A stretch of 64,000 nt of DNA. Origin: Solirubrobacter soli DSM 22325. GTDB taxonomy: Bacteria > Actinomycetota > Thermoleophilia > Solirubrobacterales > Solirubrobacteraceae. Under the pieces are notes generated by a model. That model saw only the letters and a list, made by a program, of their open reading frames with translations. It ran no database searches and was not told where the DNA came from. This document shows positions 1-8,158 of this stretch, in pieces. Location: contig NZ_KE384069.1 of assembly GCF_000423665.1 (NCBI RefSeq), positions 671,588-735,587 of the forward strand, read 5' to 3'. The position numbers were made by a program, and so were the translations under genes. The stretch's first letter is position 1. Every line of letters starts with the position of its first letter.

Positions 1-1
1 C

Positions 2-814
2 GGCTTCGCCAGCTGGTCCTACTTCCGCGTGTGGGCGCGCCGCCGCACCGGGCTGGCGTTCGCCGTCGCGTTCGCGTTCGGCCTGCTCGCCGAGGCGCTG
101 ATCGTCTCGGTGCTGTCGCTTCCCACGAGCTGGCGGCTGAGCTGGTGGGAATGGCACGTGCTGATGACGATCAGCTTCTTCACGATCGCCGCCGCCGCGA
201 ACTCCGAGTGGTACGAGGAGCGCTTCAGCGGCCTGTACCTCGACGAGACGCTCGCCGGCCGCCGCGAGGTGAGCGTCCTGTTCGCCGACCTGAGCGGCTT
301 CACCCCGTTCAGCGAGGCGCGCGGGCCCGAGCAGGTGCACGCGATGCTCGTCACCTACTTCGGTGAGCTCGCCCCGATGATCGACCGTGAGTTCAACGGC
401 GAGGTCCAGGACTTCGTCGGCGACCAGATCTTCGCGATCTTCAACAAGCGCGGCGACCAGCCCGACCACGCCCTCCGCGCCGCCCGCGCGGCGCTGGAGC
501 TGCAGCGTCGCGCGGAGGCGCTCCGCGCCGACCACCCCGAGTGGCCGCGCTTCCGCGCCGCGGTCAACACCGGCCCGGTGCTGGCCGGCGTGGTCGGCGA
601 CCGCGGCCACCGCATCCACGGCGTCTTCGGCGACACCGTCAACCTCGGCGCGCGCCTCGAGGGCAAGGCGCCTCCGGGCGGCGTCGTGATCGGCAGCGCC
701 ACCTACGCGGCGCTGGACGGACCGGACGTGACCGCGCTCGAGCTGATGCAGGTCAAGGGCAAGTCCCAGCCCATCCAGGCCTACGTCCTCAACGGAGTCA
801 AGACTTCCGCATAG
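2..814 (+). CDS. Class III adenylate/guanylate cyclase, membrane-anchored, 5' end outside window
   Basis: The reading frame is open from the first bases of the window, so the true start lies upstream. What is visible is a hydrophobic segment (about codons 15-60) followed by a class III nucleotide cyclase catalytic domain. Family motifs are VSVLFADLSGFTPFSE, which carries the first metal-binding Asp, and GVFGDTVNLGARLE, the second metal/ribose region. The enzyme would make cAMP (or cGMP) from the nucleotide triphosphate at the inner membrane face. The domain is complete at its C-terminus and ends with the usual VKGKSQPIQAYVL strand. Substrate choice (ATP or GTP) cannot be read safely. Confidence 0.9.
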   Translation, partial: GFASWSYFRVWARRRTGLAFAVAFAFGLLAEALIVSVLSLPTSWRLSWWEWHVLMTISFFTIAAAANSEWYEERFSGLYLDETLAGRREVSVLFADLSGFTPFSEARGPEQVHAMLVTYFGELAPMIDREFNGEVQDFVGDQIFAIFNKRGDQPDHALRAARAALELQRRAEALRADHPEWPRFRAAVNTGPVLAGVVGDRGHRIHGVFGDTVNLGARLEGKAPPGGVVIGSATYAALDGPDVTALELMQVKGKSQPIQAYVLNGVKTSA

Positions 815-890
815 GTTCGCGCACGCGGAACAAAGTTAGGTTCGTGTTCGTCCAGCGAAGGAGGAACACCATGCGGAGTCGCCTGTTGGT

Positions 891-1112
891 GTGACGATGG
901 CGTTCGTGGTCGCGTGCGGCGGCGGCGCTGCCGTGGCCGGCGCGTCCGTCAATCCGATCGCTCACGCCGCGTGCAAGCAAGCCAGGATCGGCGGTCAGTC
1001 GAAGTGCATCGCCCGTGGCCAGTACTGCGCCCGGCGCTACCAGCGCGACTACCGCCGGTACGGCTTCTCTTGCTCAAAGGTCGACCGCAACGGCCGCTAC
1101 CACCTGACGTGA
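891..1112 (+). CDS. Small secreted cysteine-containing basic protein
   Basis: A 73-residue frame beginning at GTG 891. A hydrophobic, Gly/Ala-rich signal region is followed by a mature part with four Cys (HAACKQ, SKCIARGQYCARRY, GFSCSK) and many Arg/Tyr, which suggests a small disulfide-bonded exported protein of unknown role. The start is odd. A perfect GAAGGAGG ribosome site precedes ATG 871, but that frame stops after seven codons (MRSRLLV) at TGA 892-894, which overlaps GTG 891. Joining the two frames would give a better signal peptide with a positively charged N-terminus. Either a short leader is translationally coupled to the gene or one base is missing. Confidence 0.6.
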   Translation: MTMAFVVACGGGAAVAGASVNPIAHAACKQARIGGQSKCIARGQYCARRYQRDYRRYGFSCSKVDRNGRYHLT

Positions 1113-1114
1113 GT

Positions 1115-1167
1115 CGGGGGTGGTCAGGATTTGCGTCCTCAGAGGACGCTTTTCCTGACCACCCCCG
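1115..1167. terminator. Bidirectional terminator hairpin between convergent genes
   Basis: A long nested inverted repeat. The 15-base outer arms CGGGGGTGGTCAGGA (1115-1129) and its complement (1153-1167) enclose inner arms GCGTCCTC/GAGGACGC. T-runs flank the inner stem. It sits exactly between the convergent genes ending at 1112 (+) and 1185 (-), so it probably ends transcription from both sides. Confidence 0.75.
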
Positions 1168-1184
1168 TCCCGAACGCGCTCGGG

Positions 1185-1424
1185 TCAGTTCTCGAGCGGG
1201 TCGTTCGGGATCGTCGCGACGCCGGTCGAGCAGTCGATCGAACCGCTGCCGTCGCCGAAGATGATCGTGCCGACGAAGTTCCCGCAGGCGGACTTCGTCT
1301 GCTTGGGCGTCAGCTGGACCTTGACGGTCGGCCCGCTGGCGCTCGCGGCGCCGGCGGTGGCGCCGACGGAGCCGGCGGCGAGCAGGAGGACGAGGGCGGC
1401 GCGGCGGATGTTGGTCTTGAGCAT
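1185..1424 (-). CDS. Small secreted protein, unknown function
   Basis: 79 residues. A clear signal peptide (MLKTNIRRAALVLLLAAG..., Ala-rich, likely cleavage after ASA) is followed by about 50 residues with two Cys (KSACGN, SIDCST) and a beta-rich look (VKVQLTPKQ, GTIIFGDGSGS). The protein is probably exported with one disulfide. No family is recognised. The nearby upstream bases hold a weak AGGG ribosome site and, further up, a strong hairpin at 1481-1507. Confidence 0.6.
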   Translation of the reverse strand: MLKTNIRRAALVLLLAAGSVGATAGAASASGPTVKVQLTPKQTKSACGNFVGTIIFGDGSGSIDCSTGVATIPNDPLEN

Positions 1425-1480
1425 GAACGCCCTATCCGCAGCATCCCGCGTCCCGGATCACCGTTTCTACACATGACGGA

Positions 1481-1507
1481 CTCGGGGTGGAGAAGTTCCA
1501 CCCCGAG
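1481..1507. repeat. Strong 11-bp inverted repeat in intergenic DNA
   Basis: CTCGGGGTGGA (1481-1491) and its exact complement (1497-1507) are separated by five bases. It lies in the 5' region of the secreted-protein gene at 1424 and downstream of the micro-ORF unit at 1741-1862. It could be a terminator for that unit or a 5'-UTR structure. There is no clear U-run. Confidence 0.45.
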
Positions 1508-1675
1508 GTGGATGTCAGAAGCGGTCCGGGTGCGGGAAAGTCATCTCACGATGACCCGCCAGTTCACATTCCCGACGGTGACCGAGGTCCCCCGTGGACC
1601 GGCACCGAAGCGTCCTCCGCGCCAGCGCTGAAGCGACGTTCCCGGGGCCGGCCGCCGCCGGGTTCAGAACCACGG

Positions 1676-1702
1676 AAGGCGCCCGCTGTTCGCGGGCGCC
1701 TT
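1676..1702 (-). terminator. Terminator-like hairpin downstream of micro-ORFs
   Basis: AAGGCGCCCGC (1676-1686) pairs perfectly with GCGGGCGCCTT (1692-1702) around a five-base loop. On the minus strand it follows the micro-ORF unit that starts at 1862. The U-tract is weak, so termination is inferred from the stem strength and its position. Confidence 0.5.
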
Positions 1703-1740
1703 GGGCGCTGCCGGCGGCTGGGGCTCGGCGGGTTCGTCGG

Positions 1741-1797
1741 TCAGACCTTGAAGCCCAGGCGCCAAGTGCTCGGGCTCGACTTCCAGCTGCTCGTCAT
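1741..1797 (-). CDS. Possible 18-residue micropeptide coupled to the one upstream
   Basis: ATG 1797 overlaps the stop of the preceding micro-ORF in a TGATG arrangement, typical of translational coupling. The predicted peptide is Trp/Lys/Ser-rich and ends in GFKV, echoing the GFK motif of its neighbour. Seventeen of 18 sense codons end in G or C, as in real genes here. The alternative is that this stretch belongs to one longer peptide whose frame has shifted. A third frame through the same DNA, open to 1664, encodes an acidic Pro-rich tail that also looks coding. Confidence 0.35.
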   Translation of the reverse strand: MTSSWKSSPSTWRLGFKV

Positions 1798-1862
1798 CAC
1801 CACTTGTACCCCCACTTGTAGCCGTACTTGAACCCATCCACCGTTCCAAACTTGAAGCCCAT
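1797..1862 (-). CDS. 21-residue micropeptide with G-aromatic-K-aromatic repeats
   Basis: ATG 1862 is preceded at a good distance by GAAGGGA. The peptide consists mostly of four copies of Gly-(Phe/Tyr)-Lys-(Phe/Tyr/Trp): GFKF, GFKY, GYKW, GYKW, with TVD between the first two. Such regularity at both codon and residue level is unlikely by chance. The composition (cationic, aromatic) would suit a membrane-active peptide or a modified peptide precursor, but no modification gene is adjacent and no function can be assigned. The unit continues into the next micro-ORF and ends at the hairpin at 1676-1702. Confidence 0.5.
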   Translation of the reverse strand: MGFKFGTVDGFKYGYKWGYKW

Positions 1863-1923
1863 CGTTGATTCCCTTCGTCGACCGTGTCGTTCCTGACGCT
1901 GGGAAGCATCGCCGGGCCCGGCT

Positions 1924-1965
1924 ACGGGGCGGTAACGCCGCGGTAAGGCCGCGTCACCGCCCCGT
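1924..1965 (-). terminator. Terminator hairpin for the amidase gene
   Basis: ACGGGGCGGT (1924-1933) pairs with ACCGCCCCGT (1956-1965), and the partly complementary GC-rich arms inside extend the stem. It lies immediately downstream of the minus-strand gene ending at 1972. Confidence 0.6.
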
Positions 1966-1971
1966 GGGGGC

Positions 1972-4900
1972 TCAGGGTGTGGTGGTGGAGAGCGTGAACG
2001 TCAGCGTCCGGCTGTAGCTGCCGGTCCGCAGCGCGTCACCCGCGTCGATGTGCTGCTTGAAGCCGATCGTCACGGCGTCGTTGGACACGGGCGCCGACCA
2101 GGTCGACTTGCTGAAGGAGACCACGAGCGGCGACGGGAGCGTGAACGTCCCGTTGGCCAGGTGGCCGGGATCGCTGACCGTGAGCGCCGCGTCACCTGCC
2201 GACGAGATGACGGTGGCGGTCGTCGAGGCCGTGTAGTCCTTCGCCACGCCCGGGGTGAAGGCGCCGAAGGAGGCCGGCGCACCGAGCGTCAGCGACAGCG
2301 TGGCCGGGACGGTGCCGCCCACGTCGCCCTCGACCGCCGTCGCGTTCGGGCCGGCGGCGTACGGCGTCCCCACGTCACCCGCGTTGCAGGCGTACGGGTG
2401 GTAGAAGGCGCTGCCCTCGACGCACCGCCACATGCTCTGGTTGGTCATGCTCGGCGCACCGCTCACCGGGCCGAACTGGCCGGGTCCGACCATGTAGGGC
2501 GGACCGGCGTCACGGATCTTCGTGGCCTGCTCGAACGCGAAGGCGTCGGCGAGCAGGTCCGCCTCCGAGCCCGCTGCGCCGATCAGCACGACGCCGATCG
2601 GGTCCCCGCCGGTGGAGCTGTCGCGCACGCCGTAGCCCGCGGGCACGGTCAGGACCGGGTAGCCGGCGCGATCGGCCACGCCGACCAGCGCGTTGCCGCT
2701 CGGCACGAGGATCGCCGAGCTCGTCGCGAGGATCGCGTCGAGCACGGCCTTGGAGTCGGCCTTGCCCTTGGCCAGGTTGCTCGCGTAGGTGGCATCGTCG
2801 CCGGCCGCCGCGGTGAGGCCGCTCTGGCCGAACTTCAACCCCTCGACCGGATGTGCCGTGTCGTAGTCGATGACCGACTGCAGCCCCTTGAAGTCGCGGT
2901 GCAGCTCGTACCCGACGATGCTCGGCGCGGTGGTCGCCGCGCCCGGCGTCACGGTCGTCGTGGTGGCGCCGGCCGTGGTCAGCGCCGTCACCGCCGCCGG
3001 GTACGGCGCGGTGGTGTTGGCGATGACGGCGATCTTCTTGCCGGCCAGCGCGCCGGCCGACAGGCCGGTCGTGTAATCGTGGCCCGTCAGAGCGCTGAGC
3101 GCGGCGGCCGTGTCGAACACGGTCTGCCCGATCGGCCCGGGCGCGTCCTGGGACGTGGCGACCGGGAGGACGCCGTCGTGGCTGACCAGACCGACCGTCG
3201 GCTTGAGCGCGACCGCGCCCGCGTTGCCGGCCGGGGCGATCAGCTGCGCGGCGTCGGTCCCCGTCTCCAGGCCGACGGCCAGCGGCGCGAAGCCCGCCGA
3301 GACCGCCGCGGCGGAGCCGCCGGACGAGCCGCCGACGTTCTTGTTCGTGTCCGACGGCAGGAGCACCTGACCGCCCAGCGAGGAGTACCCCTGCGGCATG
3401 TTCGTGTCGAACACGCCGCCGAGCTCGGTCACGTTGGTGTCGCCGAGGATCACCGCGCCCGCGGCCTTGAGCTTGGCGACGAGCGCCGCGTCGGCGGCGG
3501 GCTTGGCGTCCTGCAGCGCGATCGAGCCCGCGCTCGTCGCGAGACCGGTGACGTCGATCGAGTCGTCGACCAGCACCGGGATGCCCTCCAGCGGGCCGCG
3601 GACGCTCCCGCTCGCGCGGCGCGCGTCGCTCGCGGCCGCCTCGCTCAGCATGCTCGGGTTGATCGCACGCACGGCCTGGATCGCCGGGCCGTTGGCGTTC
3701 GCCAGCGCGATCCGCGTGAGCTCGGCCTTCACGAGCTGCTGCGAGGTGAGCGTCCCCGCGGTCAGCTTGGCCTGCAGCGCCTGGGCCGAGGTCGTCTCCA
3801 GCGGGAAGCCGAGGATGGTCTTCGTCCCGCCGAGCAGTGACATCACCGACTGATAGTCGGGGTTGCAGTGCCCGCGGTCGGCGTAGGGCTCGGCGGGAAG
3901 CGTGCGCGCGCAGCGATACGACGCAGGGTTGACCTCGCCGACCGGCTTACGCAGCTTCGTCGCCTGCTCGATCACGTAGCCGACGCCGATCAGGTCGCGC
4001 TCGCCGTACGGGCCGGCGAAGACGTCGACGCCGAGGTTGCGCCGCTGCGTGGTCGTGTAGCCCATCGGGACGACCAGCTCCGGGTAGCCGGCCTGCGGAG
4101 TGCTCGGAGCGGAGCCGATGATCGCGATCACCGGGTTGACGGTTCCGTCCGGGCAGGTCGTGGTGCCGTTGGCGACGCCCGCGGGGGTCGTCGAGTTGGT
4201 CGTCACGCCCGCGCCCGGGCAATTCATCATCGCGTCGACGGCCGAGTGATAGGCGGCCTTGCGCAGGACGAGGTTGGTCTGGAACTGCGTCTGGTTGGTC
4301 AGGCCGAGCGACGTCGGCGCCATCGGGTTGGTGATCGTCGTGTCGTCGGCCAGCGACTCGCTGGCGTGGGCGGAGTTGCCGTCCTTCGCGCCCTCCTGCG
4401 GGTTGGTGTTGTCCACCGCGACCTCGTCGACGAGGTTCTTGACGGGCGCGTTGGGGCCGAGGCCCTTGTAGTACTCGTCGATCGTCGCGTGCTGCTCCCA
4501 GCCGGACGGCAGCGGCGCGAGCGTGGCGACGGTGGTCGTCGGGTCGGGCACCAGGATCGCGCCCGCGTCCTGGAGCGCCTTGACCGCGGCGGCGTTGGCC
4601 TGCTGCTGCGCGGTCGGCGTGCACGTCGGCTGCGGCGTGCACTCGGTGTTGTTGTAGCCGATGCGCTTGCCCTTGACGTAGTTCAGGTCCAGGGCGCTCG
4701 AGTAGTCCGGCAGCGTCCAGCCCGCGGCGGGCCTCGGGATGTCCGGCCCGAAGTAGTTCGGCCCCATCAGGTCCAGGTACTCCTGATTGGCGGTCGGGTT
4801 CGAGCCGGGGACCTCGGCGATCGACTGCAGCGTGATCGCGGCGTCGGCGACCGTGCGGACCATCGGTCCGGCCGTGTCCTGGGACACGTCGATCGGTGCG

Positions 4901-5604
4901 ATGCCATAGCCGGGCACCAGCCCGACCGTGGGGCGCAGCCCCACGAGTGACTGCGACGTCGACGGGCTGATGATCGAGCCGCTGGTCTCCGTGCCGATCG
5001 TCAGGGCGGCCAGGCCCGCGTCACCCGCGGCGCCGGAGCCGGACGAGGACCCGCTCGGCCCCTGGGCGGCGTCGTTGGCGTTGAGCACCTGGCCCGTCAG
5101 GTTGCTGAAGCCCGACGGTTGGCTGCCGAAGCTGTTGGCCCACTCGGAGAGCCCGAGCTTGCCGAGGACGATCACCCCGTGCGCCTTGAGCTCCTTGGCC
5201 ACGCCGCTGTCGTTGGGTGGGAACGAGTTGCGGAGCGCCCAGTCGCCCGCGGACGTGTACATCGGGGTGGCATCGATGATGTCCTTGAGCAGGATCGGCA
5301 AGCCCATCGCCGGGCCGAGGTTCTTGCCGTGTGCCCGCGCGTAGTCCGAGTCGGCGGCCTGCTGGAGCGCCTCGGGGTTGATCTGCGTGACGGCGTTCAG
5401 GCCCGGGCCGGCCTTGTTGATCGCCGCGATGCGGGCGAGATAGGCGCGGACGAGCTGCACCGAGGTGACCTGGCCGCTCTGCAGCAGCTGCTCGGCCTGG
5501 GCGCCGGACAGGTTCTCGAGGTCGAGGACTGGGTCGGCCTTGGCGGCCGAGGTACATGCCAGCAGCCCGGCGGTGGCCAGGCAGGCGGCGACGAAGCGAC
5601 GCAA
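1972..5604 (-). CDS. Secreted double-domain amidase-signature protein, second domain catalytically dead
   Basis: 1210 residues with an N-terminal signal peptide (possibly a lipobox around LLAC). Domain 1 (about 25-560) has the amidase-signature triad: Lys107 in ILLKDIID, the GSSSGSG cis-Ser loop near 185-192, and nucleophile Ser210 in GTETSGSI. Domain 2 (about 590-1060) repeats the fold, but the Lys is Asp680 (VLVDDSID) and the nucleophile loop reads GLETGTDAAQLIAP, so no catalytic Ser is left. Residues about 1095-1210 form a beta-rich tail that ends TLTFTLSTTTP and is nearly identical to the tail of the protein at 9176-11956. Domain 1 should hydrolyse an amide outside the cell. The substrate is unknown, and domain 2 may bind or scaffold. 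Confidence 0.85.
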   Translation of the reverse strand: MRRFVAACLATAGLLACTSAAKADPVLDLENLSGAQAEQLLQSGQVTSVQLVRAYLARIAAINKAGPGLNAVTQINPEALQQAADSDYARAHGKNLGPAMGLPILLKDIIDATPMYTSAGDWALRNSFPPNDSGVAKELKAHGVIVLGKLGLSEWANSFGSQPSGFSNLTGQVLNANDAAQGPSGSSSGSGAAGDAGLAALTIGTETSGSIISPSTSQSLVGLRPTVGLVPGYGIAPIDVSQDTAGPMVRTVADAAITLQSIAEVPGSNPTANQEYLDLMGPNYFGPDIPRPAAGWTLPDYSSALDLNYVKGKRIGYNNTECTPQPTCTPTAQQQANAAAVKALQDAGAILVPDPTTTVATLAPLPSGWEQHATIDEYYKGLGPNAPVKNLVDEVAVDNTNPQEGAKDGNSAHASESLADDTTITNPMAPTSLGLTNQTQFQTNLVLRKAAYHSAVDAMMNCPGAGVTTNSTTPAGVANGTTTCPDGTVNPVIAIIGSAPSTPQAGYPELVVPMGYTTTQRRNLGVDVFAGPYGERDLIGVGYVIEQATKLRKPVGEVNPASYRCARTLPAEPYADRGHCNPDYQSVMSLLGGTKTILGFPLETTSAQALQAKLTAGTLTSQQLVKAELTRIALANANGPAIQAVRAINPSMLSEAAASDARRASGSVRGPLEGIPVLVDDSIDVTGLATSAGSIALQDAKPAADAALVAKLKAAGAVILGDTNVTELGGVFDTNMPQGYSSLGGQVLLPSDTNKNVGGSSGGSAAAVSAGFAPLAVGLETGTDAAQLIAPAGNAGAVALKPTVGLVSHDGVLPVATSQDAPGPIGQTVFDTAAALSALTGHDYTTGLSAGALAGKKIAVIANTTAPYPAAVTALTTAGATTTTVTPGAATTAPSIVGYELHRDFKGLQSVIDYDTAHPVEGLKFGQSGLTAAAGDDATYASNLAKGKADSKAVLDAILATSSAILVPSGNALVGVADRAGYPVLTVPAGYGVRDSSTGGDPIGVVLIGAAGSEADLLADAFAFEQATKIRDAGPPYMVGPGQFGPVSGAPSMTNQSMWRCVEGSAFYHPYACNAGDVGTPYAAGPNATAVEGDVGGTVPATLSLTLGAPASFGAFTPGVAKDYTASTTATVISSAGDAALTVSDPGHLANGTFTLPSPLVVSFSKSTWSAPVSNDAVTIGFKQHIDAGDALRTGSYSRTLTFTLSTTTP

Positions 5605-5700
5605 GTGCGTCTCCTATGGCGAGGTGAACAGGGAGGACCGGCGGTTCCGGACCCTATGTCGCGCTGTTCACCGCCCGGAATGGACGCATGGGCCAACCGG

Positions 5701-6690
5701 TTACCGACCGCCGGTCGATCCCTTCATTTTCAACTCAGGAGAGCCGGCGACGCGCTCCTCGGTGCCGGCGAGCACACCGCGTGCCCAGCGCTCGCTGAAG
5801 CCCGCGAGGATCGCGATCGCGATGAAGAAGTGGGTGCCGGCGGCGCCGTCCGGGACCTGGAGCGGGATGAAGCCGCTCTGCAGCAGCACGTAGACGACGG
5901 TTCCGGAGAGCGCGCCGAGCAGTGGCCGCAGCGCGCCGGCGGCGACGAGCGGGCCGCGGCCGGACTCGGCGTTGGCGAAGAGGGTGTGCAGGCGCAGGTT
6001 GCCCGAGGTCATGCCATAGAGCACGCTCAGGAGGGCGCCCATGCCACCGGCGATCAGGCTCGTCAGGTACATGCCGGCCTCGTCGCGGAGGTCGGGGAGC
6101 GCGGCGAGCCCGAGCGAGAGCAGGGCGCCGACGCCGGCGATCACCGTGAGTCCGCCGATGACGCCGCCGAGGTACCGCATCTGCGCGCGGCGCTGGGCGG
6201 CGCGGCGGAAGTAGCCCTCGGCGCGGTCGAGCGCGGCGGTGAGGTACTCGATCCGCGTGACCTCGCCTTCGACGTGGTTGGCGGCGTTGCGGTCGAGCTC
6301 CTTGAACAGGCCCGAGATGACGCCGTAGAGCATGCGCAGGCAGAGCGCGCGGTCACGGCCGGCGTCGAAGGTCAGGTCGACCTGGCGGTAGAGCGAGATC
6401 GCGCGGAACAGCAGCTCCTCGACGTCCTGCTCGAGGCGGACGTCGGGCGCGGCCGAGATCTCCAGCCGCTCGCGTCCACGGTCGGTGACGAGCGCGACGG
6501 CGACGGCGATCCAGCTGCCGTAGTAGCGCTCGAGCACGTCGTTCTGGGTCTCGAACGCGCGCACGAGCATCGCCGTGCGCTCGGTTTGGGGTCCGCTCCC
6601 GACGCCGATGGCGTCCTCGAGCGTGACGGTGCGGCGGAAGCGTCTCTCCGGTGTTGACTCGGTCAACGTCGCTTCGAACAGGTGCTGCAT
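5701..6690 (-). CDS. Polytopic membrane protein of unknown function
   Basis: 329 residues from ATG 6690, chosen because AAAGGAGG lies just upstream. An in-frame ATG at 6726 overlaps that ribosome site and is less likely. The first ~200 residues are soluble, helical and charged. At least four hydrophobic segments follow in the C-terminal half (starting near YLGGVIGGL, LTSLIAGGMG, LLGALSGTV and FFIAIAILAGF), ending in a short basic tail. No family is recognised. It is transcribed away from the secreted Ig-like protein at 6813, with which it shares a short divergent intergenic region. Confidence 0.7.
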   Translation of the reverse strand: MQHLFEATLTESTPERRFRRTVTLEDAIGVGSGPQTERTAMLVRAFETQNDVLERYYGSWIAVAVALVTDRGRERLEISAAPDVRLEQDVEELLFRAISLYRQVDLTFDAGRDRALCLRMLYGVISGLFKELDRNAANHVEGEVTRIEYLTAALDRAEGYFRRAAQRRAQMRYLGGVIGGLTVIAGVGALLSLGLAALPDLRDEAGMYLTSLIAGGMGALLSVLYGMTSGNLRLHTLFANAESGRGPLVAAGALRPLLGALSGTVVYVLLQSGFIPLQVPDGAAGTHFFIAIAILAGFSERWARGVLAGTEERVAGSPELKMKGSTGGR

Positions 6691-6812
6691 CGTCGCGAGC
6701 GTCCTCCTTTCGCAAAACCGCTGCAATCACCCCAAAGGACCAACCTCCTCACCCGCAACCTCGACGTTCGGTCAGTCGCCGGTCCTCCGACAGTGGAAAG
6801 ATGCGGGCCGTC

Positions 6813-7676
6813 ATGGACGTTTGTTCGACGCGAGTCGGCGCCGTCGTGATCGGGGTGGGGCTGCTGCTGGTGATGCCCGCTTCGGCGCGCGCGGAGGCCC
6901 AGCCGGTCATCACCAAGCCGCCGGCGATCTCGGGGTCGCTCAACGTCGGCCAGACGGTGACCGCGAGCGCGGAGTGGACCGGCGACCCGGCGCCCACCGC
7001 CGCCTGGGCGTGGCTGCGCTGCACGAAGCCGACGGGGTCGTGCTCCGCGATCAATGGCGCGACGACGACCAGCTACGTCGTGGCGGCGACGGACCTCGGG
7101 GCATACCTGCGCGTGCGGGTGAAGGTCACCAACCCCCAGGGCTCGGTCACCGCGCAATCCAAGATCACGACGGTCATCCTCGACGCGCTCCCGACCCCGA
7201 CCCCGACGCCCACGCCCACGCCGACGGAGACCCCCACACCCGAGCCGACGGCGACGACCGTCCCGGAGCCCGCCCCGACCCCCGTGCCCACCGCGGCGCC
7301 CCCGGTCGTGGTCGCTCCCGCGACACTCGTGCCGCTCGCGTTCGACCCGTTCCCGACCGTTCGCATCAAGGGTCACGTGACCGCCACGGGCACACGCGTG
7401 ACGCTGTTGAGCGTGCGGGCACCCCGCGACGTCCGGATCGACGTCGACTGCAAAGGCAAGGACTGCCCGACCCGTCACTTCCGCTCGCCGACGGGCCATC
7501 TCCGGCTCGGGAAGTTCGAGCGACGCTGGCGCGCGGGCACACGGCTCACGATCCGGGTGACCAAGCCGGGCTACACCGGCAAGTTCACCCAGTTCGTGTT
7601 CCGGCGCGCCACCGCACCCAAGCGCGTTGACCGCTGCTTGGCGCCCGGCGCGACCAAACCGATCCCGTGCACGTGA
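6813..7676 (+). CDS. Secreted Ig-like surface protein with Thr-Pro linker
   Basis: The frame is open upstream, but the sensible start is ATG 6813 (12 bases after GGAAAG) or ATG 6801. Both give a signal peptide ending PASARAEA. The mature protein has an Ig-like domain (about residues 30-110, with a W..C...G.C pattern), a TPTPTPTPTE-type linker rich in Thr/Pro (about 125-170) and a C-terminal beta domain with Cys pairs (DVDCKGKDCP, DRCLAPG). Such modular secreted proteins are frequent in soil actinobacteria. The ligand is unknown. It is the first gene of a three-gene run with GTGA and ATGA overlaps. Confidence 0.7.
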   Translation: MDVCSTRVGAVVIGVGLLLVMPASARAEAQPVITKPPAISGSLNVGQTVTASAEWTGDPAPTAAWAWLRCTKPTGSCSAINGATTTSYVVAATDLGAYLRVRVKVTNPQGSVTAQSKITTVILDALPTPTPTPTPTPTETPTPEPTATTVPEPAPTPVPTAAPPVVVAPATLVPLAFDPFPTVRIKGHVTATGTRVTLLSVRAPRDVRIDVDCKGKDCPTRHFRSPTGHLRLGKFERRWRAGTRLTIRVTKPGYTGKFTQFVFRRATAPKRVDRCLAPGATKPIPCT

Positions 7677-8158
7677 GGTTCCTGGCGGTCGGTGCGGCGC
7701 TGGTCGCGACGTTCGTGGCGGCGTTCGCGCTGACCTCGCGCTCACGCGACGCCGGCTCGCCGTCGGATCAGATCGCGCGGTCCACGCCGGAAGCGGTCAC
7801 CCCGCTGCACCGGGTCCCGCCCCTGCCGGCCGTGGCGGGCGCCGATGGCGCGGCGCAGGCGAGCCGGGAAGCCGCCGCCCGGGAACGGGACGCGCGCCGG
7901 GCGCACGCCGCCGCGGAGCGCCGCGCCGGTGCGCGCGAGCGAGTCGCGGCGCGGCGTCGCGCCGATGCCGCCGCACGCCAGCGCGCCGAGGCGCGTCTCG
8001 CCCCGCCTCGGTCCACGGCGATGGCGACGGCGACCGCTGCCCCGCCGCCGGTTGCGACGGCGGCGCCGCCGACGCGCTCGACGCCGGTGACCACGCGCCA
8101 GCGCAAGAAGCCCGCGCCGAGCTTCGACGACTCCGGCTACTTCGAGTCCGACCGATGA
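7673..8158 (+). CDS. Small membrane-anchored Arg/Ala-rich protein
   Basis: 161 residues starting at GTG 7673, which overlaps the previous stop (GTGA). A single N-terminal hydrophobic segment (FLAVGAALVATFVAAFAL) could be an anchor or signal peptide. It is followed by an Ala/Arg-rich, probably helical stretch (about 55-110) and a Pro/Thr-rich tail ending DDSGYFESDR. No recognisable domain. Its position suggests it works with the surface protein upstream and the membrane protein downstream. Confidence 0.6.
   Translation: MRFLAVGAALVATFVAAFALTSRSRDAGSPSDQIARSTPEAVTPLHRVPPLPAVAGADGAAQASREAAARERDARRAHAAAERRAGARERVAARRRADAAARQRAEARLAPPRSTAMATATAAPPPVATAAPPTRSTPVTTRQRKKPAPSFDDSGYFESDR

Noticed and set aside
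2050..3840. A 596-codon plus-strand frame opposite the double amidase
   Set aside because: Composition is Arg/Gly/Val repeats typical of antisense frames in GC-rich genes. The amidase frame has the family motifs.
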